A stretch of DNA of 64,000 bases from DATJLY01 sp963729295 (GCA_963729295.1 CAVSNJ010000016.1:1-64000), one strand, 5' to 3'; shown: positions 17,487 to 26,557, numbered from the stretch's first letter. The notes: a model not told the origin generated them from the letters alone. Made by a program: numbers and translations.

Positions 17487-18542
17487 TCAGAGCGCCGCGG
17501 ACTGAGGCTTGTCCTGCGGCGCGGAGATTTCGCTCAACTGCGCGAGGCCATCGCGGATCTTTTCGAGGAAGCCGTTCACCTTCATGTCGACGGCGACGCC
17601 GATCGCGTTGGCGAAGCCCAAGGCATCGGCGCTGCCGTGGCTCTTGACGCAGATGCCGTCGAGCCCGAGGAACACAGCGCCGTTGTAACGCCGTGGATCG
17701 AGACGCGAGCGCAGCTTACGCAGCGCGCGGTGCGCCAGGAGATACCCGACGCGCGCCGTGAGCGAACTCTGGAACGAGGCACGCAGGAAATCGGCGAAGA
17801 GCCGTGCCGTGCCCTCGGCAGTCTTGAGCGCGATGTTCCCCGTGAAACCATCGGTGACGATCACGTCGACCGCGCCCGCGGCGATGCCGTCGCCCTCGAC
17901 GAATCCCTGGAAGCGGATAGGCATTCCGGGCGCGCGCAGCCGCAGCGCGGCGCCCCGCACCGCGTCGTTGCCCTTTGCTTCCTCCGAGCCAACATTGAGG
18001 AGCGCCAGGGTCGGATGTTGAAGCCCCAGCACGGTGCGCGCGAACACGTCGCCCATCAGCGCGAACTGAACGAGATTTTCGGCATCGCACTCGACATTGG
18101 CGCCCAGGTCGAGCAGCACGCTCTCGCCGCGCTGCGTCGGGAAGAAGGACGCCATCGCCGGCCGATCGAGGCCCGGGAGCATGCGCAGGCTGAACTTCGC
18201 CATCGCCATGAGCGCGCCCGTGTTGCCGGCCGACACGACGCAGTCGGCATCGCCTGACGCCACCGCATCAATCGCGAGCCGCATCGACGAGCGCCGCCCG
18301 GTGCGGAGCGCGACCGAGGGCCGCGCGTCGCCGGTGACGACCTCATCGGTATGCAGGATCGTGGCGCGGCCGGCAAGGCGCGGCAGTTTCTCGAGCGCTG
18401 TCTTGAGGCGCCCTTCGACGCCGCACAAGAGAAAGCGCGCTTGCGGGAAACGCTGCAACGCGATGCTGGCGCCCCGCAGCACGGCATCGGGCGCACGATC
18501 GCCGCCCATGGCATCGAGCGCGATGGTGATCTCGGCGCTCAA
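17487..18542 (-). CDS. plsX: Phosphate acyltransferase PlsX
   Basis: Converts acyl-ACP to acyl-phosphate for the first step of phospholipid synthesis with PlsY. 351 residues, the usual length. It opens ITIALDAMGGDRAP and contains SAGNTGALMAMA, LDLGANVECDAENLVQFALMG and the ending VDMKVNGFLEKI. It lies 27 bp after rpmF and one base before fabH. Confidence 0.97.
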   Translation of the reverse strand: MSAEITIALDAMGGDRAPDAVLRGASIALQRFPQARFLLCGVEGRLKTALEKLPRLAGRATILHTDEVVTGDARPSVALRTGRRSSMRLAIDAVASGDADCVVSAGNTGALMAMAKFSLRMLPGLDRPAMASFFPTQRGESVLLDLGANVECDAENLVQFALMGDVFARTVLGLQHPTLALLNVGSEEAKGNDAVRGAALRLRAPGMPIRFQGFVEGDGIAAGAVDVIVTDGFTGNIALKTAEGTARLFADFLRASFQSSLTARVGYLLAHRALRKLRSRLDPRRYNGAVFLGLDGICVKSHGSADALGFANAIGVAVDMKVNGFLEKIRDGLAQLSEISAPQDKPQSAAL

Positions 18543-18569
18543 GGAGAAGTCCTTCCCCTCGCCGCAGGC

Positions 18570-18758
18570 TCAAGCCGATTCAGCGGCGCGCGCTACAACC
18601 TCGCGACCGTCGTAATGCCCGCACGCTGGACAGACATGGTGCGGCCGCTTCATCTCGCCGCAATTCGAGCATTCGGCATAGCTCGCGCGCGGCAAGGCAT
18701 GATGCGAGCGGCGCATGTTGCGCCGCGATCTCGAGACTCGCTTTTTCGGAACCGCCAT
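18570..18758 (-). CDS. rpmF: 50S ribosomal protein L32
   Basis: 62 residues. It starts MAVPKKRVSRSRRNMRRSHHAL and carries the zinc-ribbon cysteines CSNCGE and CPACGHYDG. L32 heads the conserved operon that joins ribosome assembly to fatty-acid and phospholipid synthesis. The 134 bp between it and the divergent LLM gene contain no strong promoter by eye. Confidence 0.97.
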   Translation of the reverse strand: MAVPKKRVSRSRRNMRRSHHALPRASYAECSNCGEMKRPHHVCPACGHYDGREVVARAAESA

Positions 18759-18892
18759 GCTCGAACCCGAGGGAGTGACTTGGTCAGAGTTAAGTAGCGA
18801 AAATCGCGGGCGCTGGCAACCGCCGCGGCGGGCGAAATCGTTGCCCGACCCAATACTCCCACCCTACCATCGCATCGGAAGCGGGGACAGGC

Positions 18893-19903
18893 ATGGAATT
18901 CGGCGTTTTCGACCATCTCGACCGCAACGACCTGCCGCTCGCCGACTACTACGAGGCGCGGCTCAAGATCATCGAGGCGTACGACCAAGCCGGCTTCTAC
19001 TCCTATCACGTCGCCGAGCATCACGCGACACCGCTCGGCATGGCGCCTTCGCCCAGCGTCTTTCTCGCCGCCATCGCGCAGCGCACGAAGCGCCTGCGCT
19101 TCGGTCCGATGGTCTTCGCTCTCCCGCTCTATCACCCGCTGCGGCTCGTCGAGGAGATCTGCATGCTCGACCATATGAGCGGCGGGCGGCTCGATATCGG
19201 GTTCGGGCGCGGCTCCTCGCCGGTCGAGCTCGCCTATTTCGGTGCGAACCCCGACGAGGCGCAGGCCGTCTACAGCGAGGCGCTAGCACTCGTGCGCGCC
19301 GCGCTGACGAGCGCGACGCTCGATTTTGAGGGCGAGCGCTTCCGCTTCAAGGGCGTGCCGATGGAGCTGCGGCCGGTGCAGCAACCGCATCCGCCGATCT
19401 GGTACGGGCTCCACGCGCCCGAAAGCGCCGAGCGCGCGGCGCGCGCGCGCTTTCCCGTCATCTGCCTCGATCCGCCCGAGCCCACGACCAAGGCCATCAC
19501 CCGGTTTTGCGAGGCGTGGCGCCAATGCCATGGTGCGGGCGAGCCGTTGCCCAAGATCGGTCTCGGCCGCTTCATCGTAGTCGCGGAACGCGACGAGGAG
19601 GCGCTCGCCATCGCGCGGCGGGCCTATCCGCGCTGGCATCAGAGCTTCACGTTTCTGTTCCAGCGCCACGGACGGGCGCAGCAACATCCGCGCCCCGTCG
19701 ACTTCGACACACTGCAGCAGGTCGGGCAAGGCATCGCCGGATCGCCGGCGACGGTGCGCGACTTCCTTGCTCAGCAGATGCGCGAGACGGCCGCAAATTA
19801 CTGCGTCGGGCAATTCGCGTTCGGCGACCTCACGCTCGCCGAGACGCTGCGCTCGGTCGAGTTGTTCCGGCACGAGGTCATGCCGGCGCTCACGGAAGCG
19901 TGA
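18893..19903 (+). CDS. LLM-class flavin-dependent oxidoreductase
   Basis: 336 residues of the luciferase-like monooxygenase fold. It begins MEFGVFDHLDRNDLPL and shows YHVAEHHATPLGMAPSPSVFLAA, LRFGPMVFALPLYHPLRLVEEICMLDHMSGGRLDIGFGRG and the PVQQPHPPIWYG segment, which place it with bacterial luciferase alpha-type or FMN-dependent monooxygenases. It would use FMNH2 or F420 supplied elsewhere. Substrate unknown. It has its own RBS GCGGGGACAGG and ends six bases before the convergent MBL gene. Confidence 0.9.
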   Translation: MEFGVFDHLDRNDLPLADYYEARLKIIEAYDQAGFYSYHVAEHHATPLGMAPSPSVFLAAIAQRTKRLRFGPMVFALPLYHPLRLVEEICMLDHMSGGRLDIGFGRGSSPVELAYFGANPDEAQAVYSEALALVRAALTSATLDFEGERFRFKGVPMELRPVQQPHPPIWYGLHAPESAERAARARFPVICLDPPEPTTKAITRFCEAWRQCHGAGEPLPKIGLGRFIVVAERDEEALAIARRAYPRWHQSFTFLFQRHGRAQQHPRPVDFDTLQQVGQGIAGSPATVRDFLAQQMRETAANYCVGQFAFGDLTLAETLRSVELFRHEVMPALTEA

Positions 19904-19909
19904 ACGGAC

Positions 19910-20734
19910 CTAAAGCTCGATGACTACGCCTTCGCGGGCGATGATCGTGCCGGGGCGCGCTTGCTCCGCCTTCTGCGCCACCTTGTCCATGAATTCATCG
20001 TCGTGGCCCGGATCGTGGTGGAACACCGCGAGCTGCTTCACATTGGCCGTTTCGGCGACGCGGATCGCTTCCTGCCAAGTCGAGTGGCCCCAACCGACAT
20101 AGCGCGGGAATTCCTCGTCCGTGTAAGTGCAATCGTAGATCATGAGATCGACGTCGCGCACGAGATTGATGATGTTCTTGTCGCGGTCAGGGGGCTTGTG
20201 CTCGGTATCGGTGATGTAGGCGAGCGAACGATCTCGATAATCGATGCGGTAGCCGGTCGCGCCGCCCGGATGGTTCAAGGGCGCGGTCCTGATCGTGAAG
20301 CCCGATTGCGTCGTGATGTCGTCGCCGCTGTGGAAATCGTTGAAGATCAACTCGGCCTTGAAGATATCAAGCGCCACCGGGAACATCGGCGCCTGCATGA
20401 TCTGGCGCAACGCTTGCTCGATGCCCCAGCCCTTCTGCAACCCGCCGAGCCACATGTGAAAGCGGTTGCCCGGCAGATAGAACGGCGCGAAGAACGGAAT
20501 CCCGCAGACGTGATCGATGTGCGTGTGGGTGAACAGCATGTCGGCCTCAATGGGTGCGCCGGTCGAAAGAAGCGCGCCACCGAGCGACCGGATGCCCGTG
20601 CCGGCATCGAGGATGAACAGCTTGTCGTCGCAGCGCACCTCGATGCACGACGTGTTACCGCCATAGCGGGCGGTACTGGGTCCCGGCACGGCGATGCTGC
20701 CCCGCACACCCCAAAACCGCACGGTCAGAGCCAC
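19910..20734 (-). CDS. MBL-fold metallo-hydrolase
   Basis: 274 residues. The metal-binding motif THTHIDHVCG (HxHxDH) is around residues 88-97, with a later HPGG, YITDTEH and YDCTYTDEEFP metal ligand set. The N-terminal MALTVRFWGVRGSIAVPGP is typical of the phosphodiesterase-like or cyclic-nucleotide-type MBL group. It ends EGVVIEL. The natural substrate is unknown. The 235 bp upstream hold an AT-richer patch with a TTGACT word at 20848-20853 on the minus strand, a weak promoter candidate. Confidence 0.9.
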   Translation of the reverse strand: MALTVRFWGVRGSIAVPGPSTARYGGNTSCIEVRCDDKLFILDAGTGIRSLGGALLSTGAPIEADMLFTHTHIDHVCGIPFFAPFYLPGNRFHMWLGGLQKGWGIEQALRQIMQAPMFPVALDIFKAELIFNDFHSGDDITTQSGFTIRTAPLNHPGGATGYRIDYRDRSLAYITDTEHKPPDRDKNIINLVRDVDLMIYDCTYTDEEFPRYVGWGHSTWQEAIRVAETANVKQLAVFHHDPGHDDEFMDKVAQKAEQARPGTIIAREGVVIEL

Positions 20735-20969
20735 CGGTTCCCATCCTCCGCCGGACCTAGTCCCTGGGCCCCGCGGTCGAGCGCACCCCTGCCCCCTCTC
20801 GCCGCGAGTTTTGAAATTTGAACTAGCAGAACAATGCTGGGGCTTGAAGTCAATTGAATTTCACCGGCCGGAAGCGCTTGCCGGTAGCCGCCAGGGCAGC
20901 ATTCGACAAAGAAAATCCGCCCGATCCCGGGCGTAAATGGAGCTAATGGCGACCTGGAGATCATTCGCA

Positions 20970-21839
20970 CTACTGCGCGGGCCCTGGCCCGGTACCCAGT
21001 CGCACGCCGGGCGTAATGAGCGCGCCCCCCTTCAGCGTGACCGGGCCGTGGATCTGCACCGCCTGCCCGGTCCCGGCGAGCTCGAGCACGCCGCCGGTAA
21101 CCATAGTCCCCCCGGTCCAGCCGATTCCCGCCTTGAGCACGAGTCGCCCCGCGCCCGCCTTGACGAGCCGGCCGGAGCCGTCGATCGCGCCCTGGAATTC
21201 CGAGTCGCTGTCCTCGTCGACGGTGAGAGTCTTATCGCCAAGCGCGATCGTGCCGCCGTCTCCGGCGAGCGCACCGACCACGGCGTCCTGCGGCCCAAGC
21301 TCGAGCCGGCCGGCGACGAGCGTGAGGCGTCCCTTGGGCGGCAATCCGCCGGCGTCGCCGAGCCTGAGCGTCGCCTCCGTCACCGTGGTGCCGCCGCGAA
21401 AATCGCACCGGCCCGCCAGCACCAGAATGCCGCCGCCGACAAGCGCGAGGCCGCGATCGCCATCGACGCCGGTGATGGGCAGAGCGAGCGTCGCCACGCG
21501 GCCGGGCGCGATTTCGAACGCGAGCCCGCCCTTGGGCGCCAGCGCGATGCCGCCGCCGGCGATCGTCACGTCGGACGCATCGGCGCGGATTTCGAGCACG
21601 AGGCTCGAGGCGACCGGCGGCAAGGGCGCCGCCAACACTATTTTCGCTGTGTTTTCGCGGGAAAGCGCCAGGACGATGCGGTCGCCGGCATGGGCCGCCG
21701 CGAGCGCCGCGCGCAGGCTGCCCGCGCCGCCGTCGGCGCTGCTGGTGACGCGCAGCACCGCGGCAGCAGCCTCCGGCCCGGCGCCAGCCAGGATGAGCGC
21801 CGTCGCCGCGGCCGCCAGTGCCAGCGCAGTGAGCCGCAT
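20970..21839 (-). CDS. Secreted passenger-like protein with autotransporter-associated repeats
   Basis: 289 residues. Signal peptide residues 1-26. Residues 27-60 resemble the CSLREA-like opening of beta-helix proteins (LRVTSSADGGAGSLRAAL). Then come repeat-like strands with GGTTVTEATLRLGDAGG and GGTMVTGGVLELAGTG, the signature of the autotransporter-associated beta strand repeat. The protein stops after the second such repeat and has no beta-barrel translocator domain. It may be a free periplasmic or extracellular beta-helix protein, or a truncated autotransporter passenger. Isolated gene. Confidence 0.7.
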   Translation of the reverse strand: MRLTALALAAAATALILAGAGPEAAAAVLRVTSSADGGAGSLRAALAAAHAGDRIVLALSRENTAKIVLAAPLPPVASSLVLEIRADASDVTIAGGGIALAPKGGLAFEIAPGRVATLALPITGVDGDRGLALVGGGILVLAGRCDFRGGTTVTEATLRLGDAGGLPPKGRLTLVAGRLELGPQDAVVGALAGDGGTIALGDKTLTVDEDSDSEFQGAIDGSGRLVKAGAGRLVLKAGIGWTGGTMVTGGVLELAGTGQAVQIHGPVTLKGGALITPGVRLGTGPGPAQ

Positions 21840-21856
21840 GCCGCCCCTCCCGGATC

Positions 21857-21932
21857 TGGCGCGCCCTGCTGGAATCGAACCAGCGACCTACCGCTTAGAA
21901 GGCGGTTGCTCTATCCGCTGAGCTAAGGGCGC
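21857..21932 (-). tRNA. tRNA-Arg (anticodon TCT)
   Basis: 76 bases with CCA encoded. Acceptor stem GCGCCCT/AGGGCGC, D stem GCTC/GAGC, anticodon stem ACCGC/GCGGT around CTTCTAA (anticodon TCT), and T stem GCTGG/CCAGC with TTCGATT. It decodes AGA arginine codons. Confidence 0.95.
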
Positions 21933-21984
21933 GAGCGCCAAGAAATGCCTATTTTATAAGGGCTTCGCGCGCCCTTTACAAGCA

Positions 21985-22281
21985 TCAGCGCGGCCGTTCG
22001 TAGCGGAAATTCTCGGCATAGCTCTTGGGCTTGAAGCGCGCATCGTGCGGCGCGCTGACGGCATAATCGAGCCCGCGCCTGGTGGCGAACTGGATCGCCT
22101 CCTCGAGCGTGGCAAAGCGCAGATGCACCTCGTTGAGCGTGTCCTGGGCCGAGGCCCAGCCCATCAGCGGATCGGGCTCGCGCCGGCTCGCCGGCTCGTA
22201 TTCGAGCACCCAGCTTAGCGTCTTGGCCGTGCCCGACTGCATCGCGGTCTTGGCCGGACGGTAGATGCGCACCTTCGCCAT
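21985..22281 (-). CDS. ETC complex I subunit, NDUFS4-like accessory protein
   Basis: 98 residues. The conserved core runs from MAKVRIYRPAKTAMQSGTAKTLSWVLEYEP to DPLMGWASAQDTLNEVHLRFATLEEAIQFA and ends KSYAENF. This is the bacterial form of the mitochondrial NDUFS4 (18 kDa) subunit of NADH:ubiquinone oxidoreductase, found mainly in alphaproteobacteria. Start set at the second ATG, which gives the family N-terminus. No other nuo genes are nearby. It lies between two tRNA genes. Confidence 0.92.
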   Translation of the reverse strand: MAKVRIYRPAKTAMQSGTAKTLSWVLEYEPASRREPDPLMGWASAQDTLNEVHLRFATLEEAIQFATRRGLDYAVSAPHDARFKPKSYAENFRYERPR

Positions 22282-22304
22282 GGGTCTCCCTATCACCGTC
22301 CGGC

Positions 22305-22381
22305 TGGTCGGGGCGAGAGGATTCGAACCTCCGGCATCAAGCTCCCAAAGCTTGCGCTCTACCTGGCTGAGCTACGCCCCG
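22305..22381 (-). tRNA. tRNA-Pro (anticodon TGG)
   Basis: 77 bases with CCA encoded. Acceptor stem CGGGGCG/CGCCCCG, D stem GCTC/GAGC, anticodon stem CAAGC/GCTTG around TTTGGGA (anticodon TGG), and a T stem with one G-T wobble and loop TTCGAAT. It reads CCA and CCG. This is the second proline tRNA in seven kilobases. Confidence 0.95.
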
Positions 22382-22492
22382 GACCGCGCGGAAATTCGGC
22401 CCCTATGACGCGGCGATTGCCGCCCTATCCCGCGGAAACCGCCGCTCTATATTGGGATTTTCGCGCACACGCAACGGCGACTCGTGGGCGCC

Positions 22493-22987
22493 TCACCCGT
22501 CGGCCAGCGCCGCGATGCGCGCGCGGTCCAGGCGCTGCACCGTCCATTCGTCCAGCGCCCGCGCGCCAAGCCGGGTACGATAGAAGCGAAGGGCGGGCTC
22601 GTTCCAGTCGAGCACCGCCCATTCCATGCGGCCGCAATCGCGCCCGAGCGCGATCTTCGCCACTTCGCGCAGCAGCAGGAGGCCGATGCCGTGCCGGCGG
22701 TGCGCCGGCTGCACGTAGATGTCCTCGAGCCACAGGCCCGGCTTGCCGACGAAGGTCGAGAAGGTCGGGAAGAACAGGGCAAAGCCGACCGGCGCGCCAG
22801 CGGCCTCGGCGATCAACGCTTCGGCGCACGGACGCGGGCCGAACAGGCCGCGCGCGAGCATGTCCTCGGTTGCAACCGCGTCCTGCGCCAGGTTTTCGTA
22901 GGCGGCCAATTCGCGCACCAAGCCGAGGAGGGTTGCGACATCGGCCGCGGTCGCGGGCCGGACGACGACATCGGGGCGTGCGGTCAT
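22493..22987 (-). CDS. GNAT-family N-acetyltransferase (diamine acetyltransferase-like)
   Basis: 164 residues. The acetyl-CoA loop QPAHRRHGIGLLLL follows the LEDIYVQP strand, and the later VLDWNEPALRFYRTRLGA matches the C-terminal part of spermidine/spermine acetyltransferase-like GNATs. It probably acetylates a polyamine or amino compound; the acceptor is inferred only from this resemblance. It is separate from the neighbouring Fur gene by 54 bp, on the same strand. Confidence 0.85.
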   Translation of the reverse strand: MTARPDVVVRPATAADVATLLGLVRELAAYENLAQDAVATEDMLARGLFGPRPCAEALIAEAAGAPVGFALFFPTFSTFVGKPGLWLEDIYVQPAHRRHGIGLLLLREVAKIALGRDCGRMEWAVLDWNEPALRFYRTRLGARALDEWTVQRLDRARIAALADG

Positions 22988-23041
22988 CGGGCGAGTATGC
23001 CGGAGCGCCGAGCGCCGCGGAATTGTCTGATCGTCCGCGCC

Positions 23042-23500
23042 TCAGCGCGGCCGCGGCCGGGCACGGGATCGCGCAGGCGCCGCGGCCCGCTTTGTCCGGC
23101 GCTGCGGCTTCTTGGCCGCGGCGCTGCGGCAGGCGCGGCAGATGCCGGAGAGGATCAGGTGATGGCCGAGGATGGCGGCGCCGGTCTTGCGCGCGAGCGC
23201 CGCGAACTCGTCATGCCCGATGACGCAGGGGATCGGCACGATGGTGTGGCAGCGCGTACAGAGCAGATGGTCGTGATGCTCGCCGAAGAGCTCGAAGCGG
23301 ACGCGGCCGTCCTCGAGCAGGAGCTTGCGCACGAACCCTTCGGCCACGAGCTTTTCCGAGGCGCGGAACACCGAGGAGAAATCCGTGGCGGCGCCGCGCC
23401 GGGCGAGGCCGACATGGAGCTCCTCGAGCGTCCAGGCGTGACGCTCGCCCTCCTCCAGCAGACTGAGCAGCGCGGCCGAGACGCGCGCCTTGCGGGCCAT
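23042..23500 (-). CDS. Fur-family metal-responsive repressor, Zur/Fur-like
   Basis: 152 residues. The winged helix covers about residues 5-70, with SSVFRASEKLVAEGFV as the recognition part. A metal-binding C-terminal domain follows: HHDHLLCTRC, PCVIGHDEF and the second cysteine pair GICRACRS, the structural zinc site typical of Fur and Zur. The last 30 residues are Arg/Ala-rich, an unusual basic tail. The divergent neighbour is a metal-type TonB uptake module, and a 17-bp palindrome lies between them, which points to a regulator of that module. The metal (Zn, Fe, Mn) is not determined. Confidence 0.9.
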   Translation of the reverse strand: MARKARVSAALLSLLEEGERHAWTLEELHVGLARRGAATDFSSVFRASEKLVAEGFVRKLLLEDGRVRFELFGEHHDHLLCTRCHTIVPIPCVIGHDEFAALARKTGAAILGHHLILSGICRACRSAAAKKPQRRTKRAAAPARSRARPRPR

Positions 23501-23529
23501 GGCGGAAATCTAAGGGCAGACGATTCATA

Positions 23530-23546
23530 ACGCAAGCGCCTTGCGT
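23530..23546. promoter_or_regulatory. Putative Fur/Zur operator between the divergent genes
   Basis: A perfect inverted repeat, ACGCAAG-CGC-CTTGCGT, with 7-bp arms. It lies 30 bp before the Fur-type gene and 87 bp before the DUF2946 gene. The position suits control of both. It does not match the classical Fur box or the AT-rich Zur box, so assignment to this regulator is inference. Confidence 0.45.
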
Positions 23547-23632
23547 AAAAGGCTGGACCACGCCCGAGCGATATGTTAGACGAGCCGGCGTAAGTGCTGC
23601 GCTGCGGCGATCTCGCTTCGCAGGAAATGTGC

Positions 23633-23989
23633 ATGTTGCAGTCGAAGGCAATGCGACGCTCCGGCGCACGGCTCGCGCTTTTTGCCGTGGCGGTCCTGCT
23701 CACCCTGTCCTTCGGCCACATGCACGCCGACGATTTCTTCCCGCAGACCGCCGAGGCCGCATCGCACGAGGCGGGCGCGCCGGCCAATCCCTCACCCCTT
23801 CCGCCGACGCACGACGACTGCGCGATCTGCGTCACCATGGGCATGACGGCAAGCTCGGCGCTGCCGGCGCCGATCGTGCTGGCTCTCCCGCTCGACTTCG
23901 AGCATGTCGCCTTCGCGCCGCCCGCCCCGCAAACGCTCGCCCCGGCGCCGAAACCGTCCTTCCGTTCGCGCGGGCCCCCGCTCGCCTGA
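23633..23989 (+). CDS. DUF2946-like secreted metal-binding protein
   Basis: 118 residues. A signal-type hydrophobic segment at 9-25 (RLALFAVAVLLTLSFG) is followed by His-rich HMHADDFFP and the motif HDDCAICVTMG, the CxxC core of DUF2946. The C-terminal part is Pro/Ala-rich. DUF2946 proteins lie beside copper, cobalt or zinc TonB receptors and are thought to bind metal in the periplasm. AGGA lies seven bases before the chosen ATG. The receptor gene follows after 72 bp. Confidence 0.7.
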   Translation: MLQSKAMRRSGARLALFAVAVLLTLSFGHMHADDFFPQTAEAASHEAGAPANPSPLPPTHDDCAICVTMGMTASSALPAPIVLALPLDFEHVAFAPPAPQTLAPAPKPSFRSRGPPLA

Positions 23990-24061
23990 AAACCGATTGT
24001 CGCGTCAATCCGCTTCCCGCTTCGGGGAGCGAACTCTTCGGTTTTGGCAGAGGGGATTGTC

Positions 24062-26557
24062 ATGTCATCGAAGCCTCGAACCTTGCGCCGCGGCGCCGCC
24101 GCGATCGCGCTTCTCGTCGGCCTTGCACTCACTGCGCACGCGGCGCCGCCGGCCGGCACGGTCGAAGGTGTCGCGCGCGATGCACAGCAGCATGTGGAAG
24201 CGGGCGTGACGCTGCGCCTCGAAGCGGGCGGCAAGGAGGTCGCGCACACGACCACGGCCGCTGACGGCAGCTACAGCTTCAAGGACGTGGCGCCCGGCAG
24301 CTATACGGTCGTCGCGGAAAAATCCGGCATCGGCACGGGCAGCGCCGACGTCACGCTCGCGGGCGATGCCGGCGCCACCGCCGACGTGACGCTGCTGGCC
24401 GCGGCGGCGCAGCCGGCCGAGGAAGTCACGGTCACCGCGCAGCGTCTCGCCGCCGCGCAGATCAGCATCGAGCCGCAGATCGGCGCCTCGACCTATACGC
24501 TCTCGAACGAGGCGATTCAGAACCTGCCGGGCGGCGAGGACCTGCCGCTTAACCAGGTCTTGTTGCAGACGCCCGGCGTGAACCAGGACAACGCGGCCAA
24601 CGGCTCGCTGCACATCCGCAACGAGCACCTCGAAGTGCAATACCGCATCAACGGCATCGTCCTGCCGGAGGGCGTGAGTTTCTTCGGCCAGGGGCTCGAT
24701 CCGCGCTTCGTCAATTCGATGCAGCTCATCACCGGCACGCTGCCGGCGGAATATGGGCTTCGCGTCGCCGGCGTGCTCGACATGCAGACGAAGAGCGGCC
24801 TGTTCCAGCCCGGCGGCGCGGTCGAAATGCGCGGCGGCAGCTACGGCACGATCAATCCGAGCTTCCAATATGGCGGATCGGCCGGCGGATATAATTACTA
24901 CGTGTCCGGCGACAATCTCGAATCGGATCACGGCATCGATTCAGTGACGCCCAAATACAACCAGCTCCACGACGACACGATCCAGTCGCACGGCTTCGTC
25001 TATCTCGACAAGATCATCGATTCCGCGAGCAAGATCGCCTTCATCGGCGGCACGTTCCAAGGCCAGTTCCAGATCCCGAACAATCCCGGCCAGACGCCGC
25101 TTTACGGTCCGCCGGGCGGCTTCGCGCCGATCGCCGGCGTCACCAACTACAATTCGAGCACGCTCGCGGAGCACCAGGTCGAAGGCAGCTCGTTCGGCGC
25201 GCTCTCCTATCTGCGCGCGGAGGAGGATTTCGATTTTCAGGTTTCGGCGTTCTCGAAATACGGCACGCTGAATTATCACCCGGACGCGCTCGGCGACATC
25301 TTCTTCGACGGCATCTCGCAGGACGCGCTGCGGCAGAGCCTCGCCAACGGCATGCAGGCGGACGGCAGCTACAATCTCGGCGCCGACCACACGTTGCGCG
25401 CCGGACTCTATCTTCAGGGCGAACGCGCCTCGGCGGACACAAATTCGTCGGTGCTGCCCATTACCGCTTGCGTTGGACCGGAGCTGCCGTCTTCGGGGTG
25501 TCCCGCCACGGGAGTTGCGGCCTATGGATCGACGCCGGTTTCGATCGTCCAGGACGAGGCCAAGACCGGCTGGCTCTACAGCGCCTATCTCCAGGACGAA
25601 TGGAAGGCGCTGCCGAAGCTCACGGTCAATTACGGCGCCCGGTTCGACGTGGTGAACGAATACACCATGGACAACCAGCTGAGCCCGCGCCTCAACACGG
25701 TGTGGAAGCCGACCGATGGGACGACCGTCCATGCCGGCTATGCGAACTACCTGACGCCGCCGCCGTTCGAGCTGGTCGCGACCCAGTCGCTCGCCTCGAC
25801 CGTCGGCACGAGCGCGAGCTGCGCGTCGCCCGGGCCCGGGCCGTCCAACACCGGAACGTGCCTCAATTCGCCGGTCAAGTCCGAACGCTCGCATGTGTTC
25901 GATGTCGGCGTGGAGCAGGAGATCATTCCCGGCCTCAAGGTCGGCATCGACCTCTTCTATAAATACGCGCGCAACCTTCTCGACGAGGGGCAATTCGGCG
26001 CGCCGGTGATCCTGACGCCGTTCAACTATCACGCCGGCTTCAACAAGGGCATCGAGCTCTCGACGTCGTACGACCACGGGAATTTCTCCTACTATGGCAA
26101 TCTCCAGATCGGCGAAGAGAAGGCGGAAGGCGTGACCTCGGCGCAATTCAATTTCAGCAGCATCGCGGGCAACGGGTGTCCGGAATCCGATCTCGTCTAT
26201 GCCGACACGCATCTCGTCAACACCGACCACAGCCAGCTTTCCACGGCCTCGGTCGGCATGTCGTACAATTTGCAGGGCACGAAGCTCAGCGCCGACATGA
26301 TCGCCGGCTCGGGCCTCAGGACGATGAATCCCGGCGACTGCTTCAACCAGGGCACCGTGCCGTCCTACGCGCAGATCAATCTCGGCGTGTCGCACAAGTT
26401 CGAGGTGCCCTATGGCGGGCCGATCGAACTGAGCGTCGATCTCGTCAACCTCACCGACGAGGTCTATCTCATCCGGAGCCAGACCGGCGTCGGCGTGTTC
26501 GCGCCGGCCTATGGCCCGCGGCGCTCGATCTTCGCCAGCGTGCGCAAGGAGTTTTGA
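24062..26557 (+). CDS. TonB-dependent receptor with carboxypeptidase-regulatory-like domain
   Basis: 831 residues, an outer-membrane gated channel. Signal peptide 1-28. A carboxypeptidase-regulatory-like beta sandwich covers about 32-115 (ADGSYSFKDVAPGSYTVVAE). A plug domain begins at EEVTVTAQRL and contains LPLNQVLLQTPGV and IRNEHLEVQYRINGI. The rest is a beta-barrel ending SIFASVRKEF, with the terminal Phe needed for barrel assembly. It overlaps the tonB start by one base. The substrate may be a metal or chelate, inferred from the Fur-type regulator and the DUF2946 neighbour. Confidence 0.9.
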   Translation: MSSKPRTLRRGAAAIALLVGLALTAHAAPPAGTVEGVARDAQQHVEAGVTLRLEAGGKEVAHTTTAADGSYSFKDVAPGSYTVVAEKSGIGTGSADVTLAGDAGATADVTLLAAAAQPAEEVTVTAQRLAAAQISIEPQIGASTYTLSNEAIQNLPGGEDLPLNQVLLQTPGVNQDNAANGSLHIRNEHLEVQYRINGIVLPEGVSFFGQGLDPRFVNSMQLITGTLPAEYGLRVAGVLDMQTKSGLFQPGGAVEMRGGSYGTINPSFQYGGSAGGYNYYVSGDNLESDHGIDSVTPKYNQLHDDTIQSHGFVYLDKIIDSASKIAFIGGTFQGQFQIPNNPGQTPLYGPPGGFAPIAGVTNYNSSTLAEHQVEGSSFGALSYLRAEEDFDFQVSAFSKYGTLNYHPDALGDIFFDGISQDALRQSLANGMQADGSYNLGADHTLRAGLYLQGERASADTNSSVLPITACVGPELPSSGCPATGVAAYGSTPVSIVQDEAKTGWLYSAYLQDEWKALPKLTVNYGARFDVVNEYTMDNQLSPRLNTVWKPTDGTTVHAGYANYLTPPPFELVATQSLASTVGTSASCASPGPGPSNTGTCLNSPVKSERSHVFDVGVEQEIIPGLKVGIDLFYKYARNLLDEGQFGAPVILTPFNYHAGFNKGIELSTSYDHGNFSYYGNLQIGEEKAEGVTSAQFNFSSIAGNGCPESDLVYADTHLVNTDHSQLSTASVGMSYNLQGTKLSADMIAGSGLRTMNPGDCFNQGTVPSYAQINLGVSHKFEVPYGGPIELSVDLVNLTDEVYLIRSQTGVGVFAPAYGPRRSIFASVRKEF

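Noticed and set aside
15192..22381. tRNA genes as integration sites of mobile elements
   Set aside because: No integrase, repeated tRNA end or foreign-composition block lies beside the three tRNA genes.
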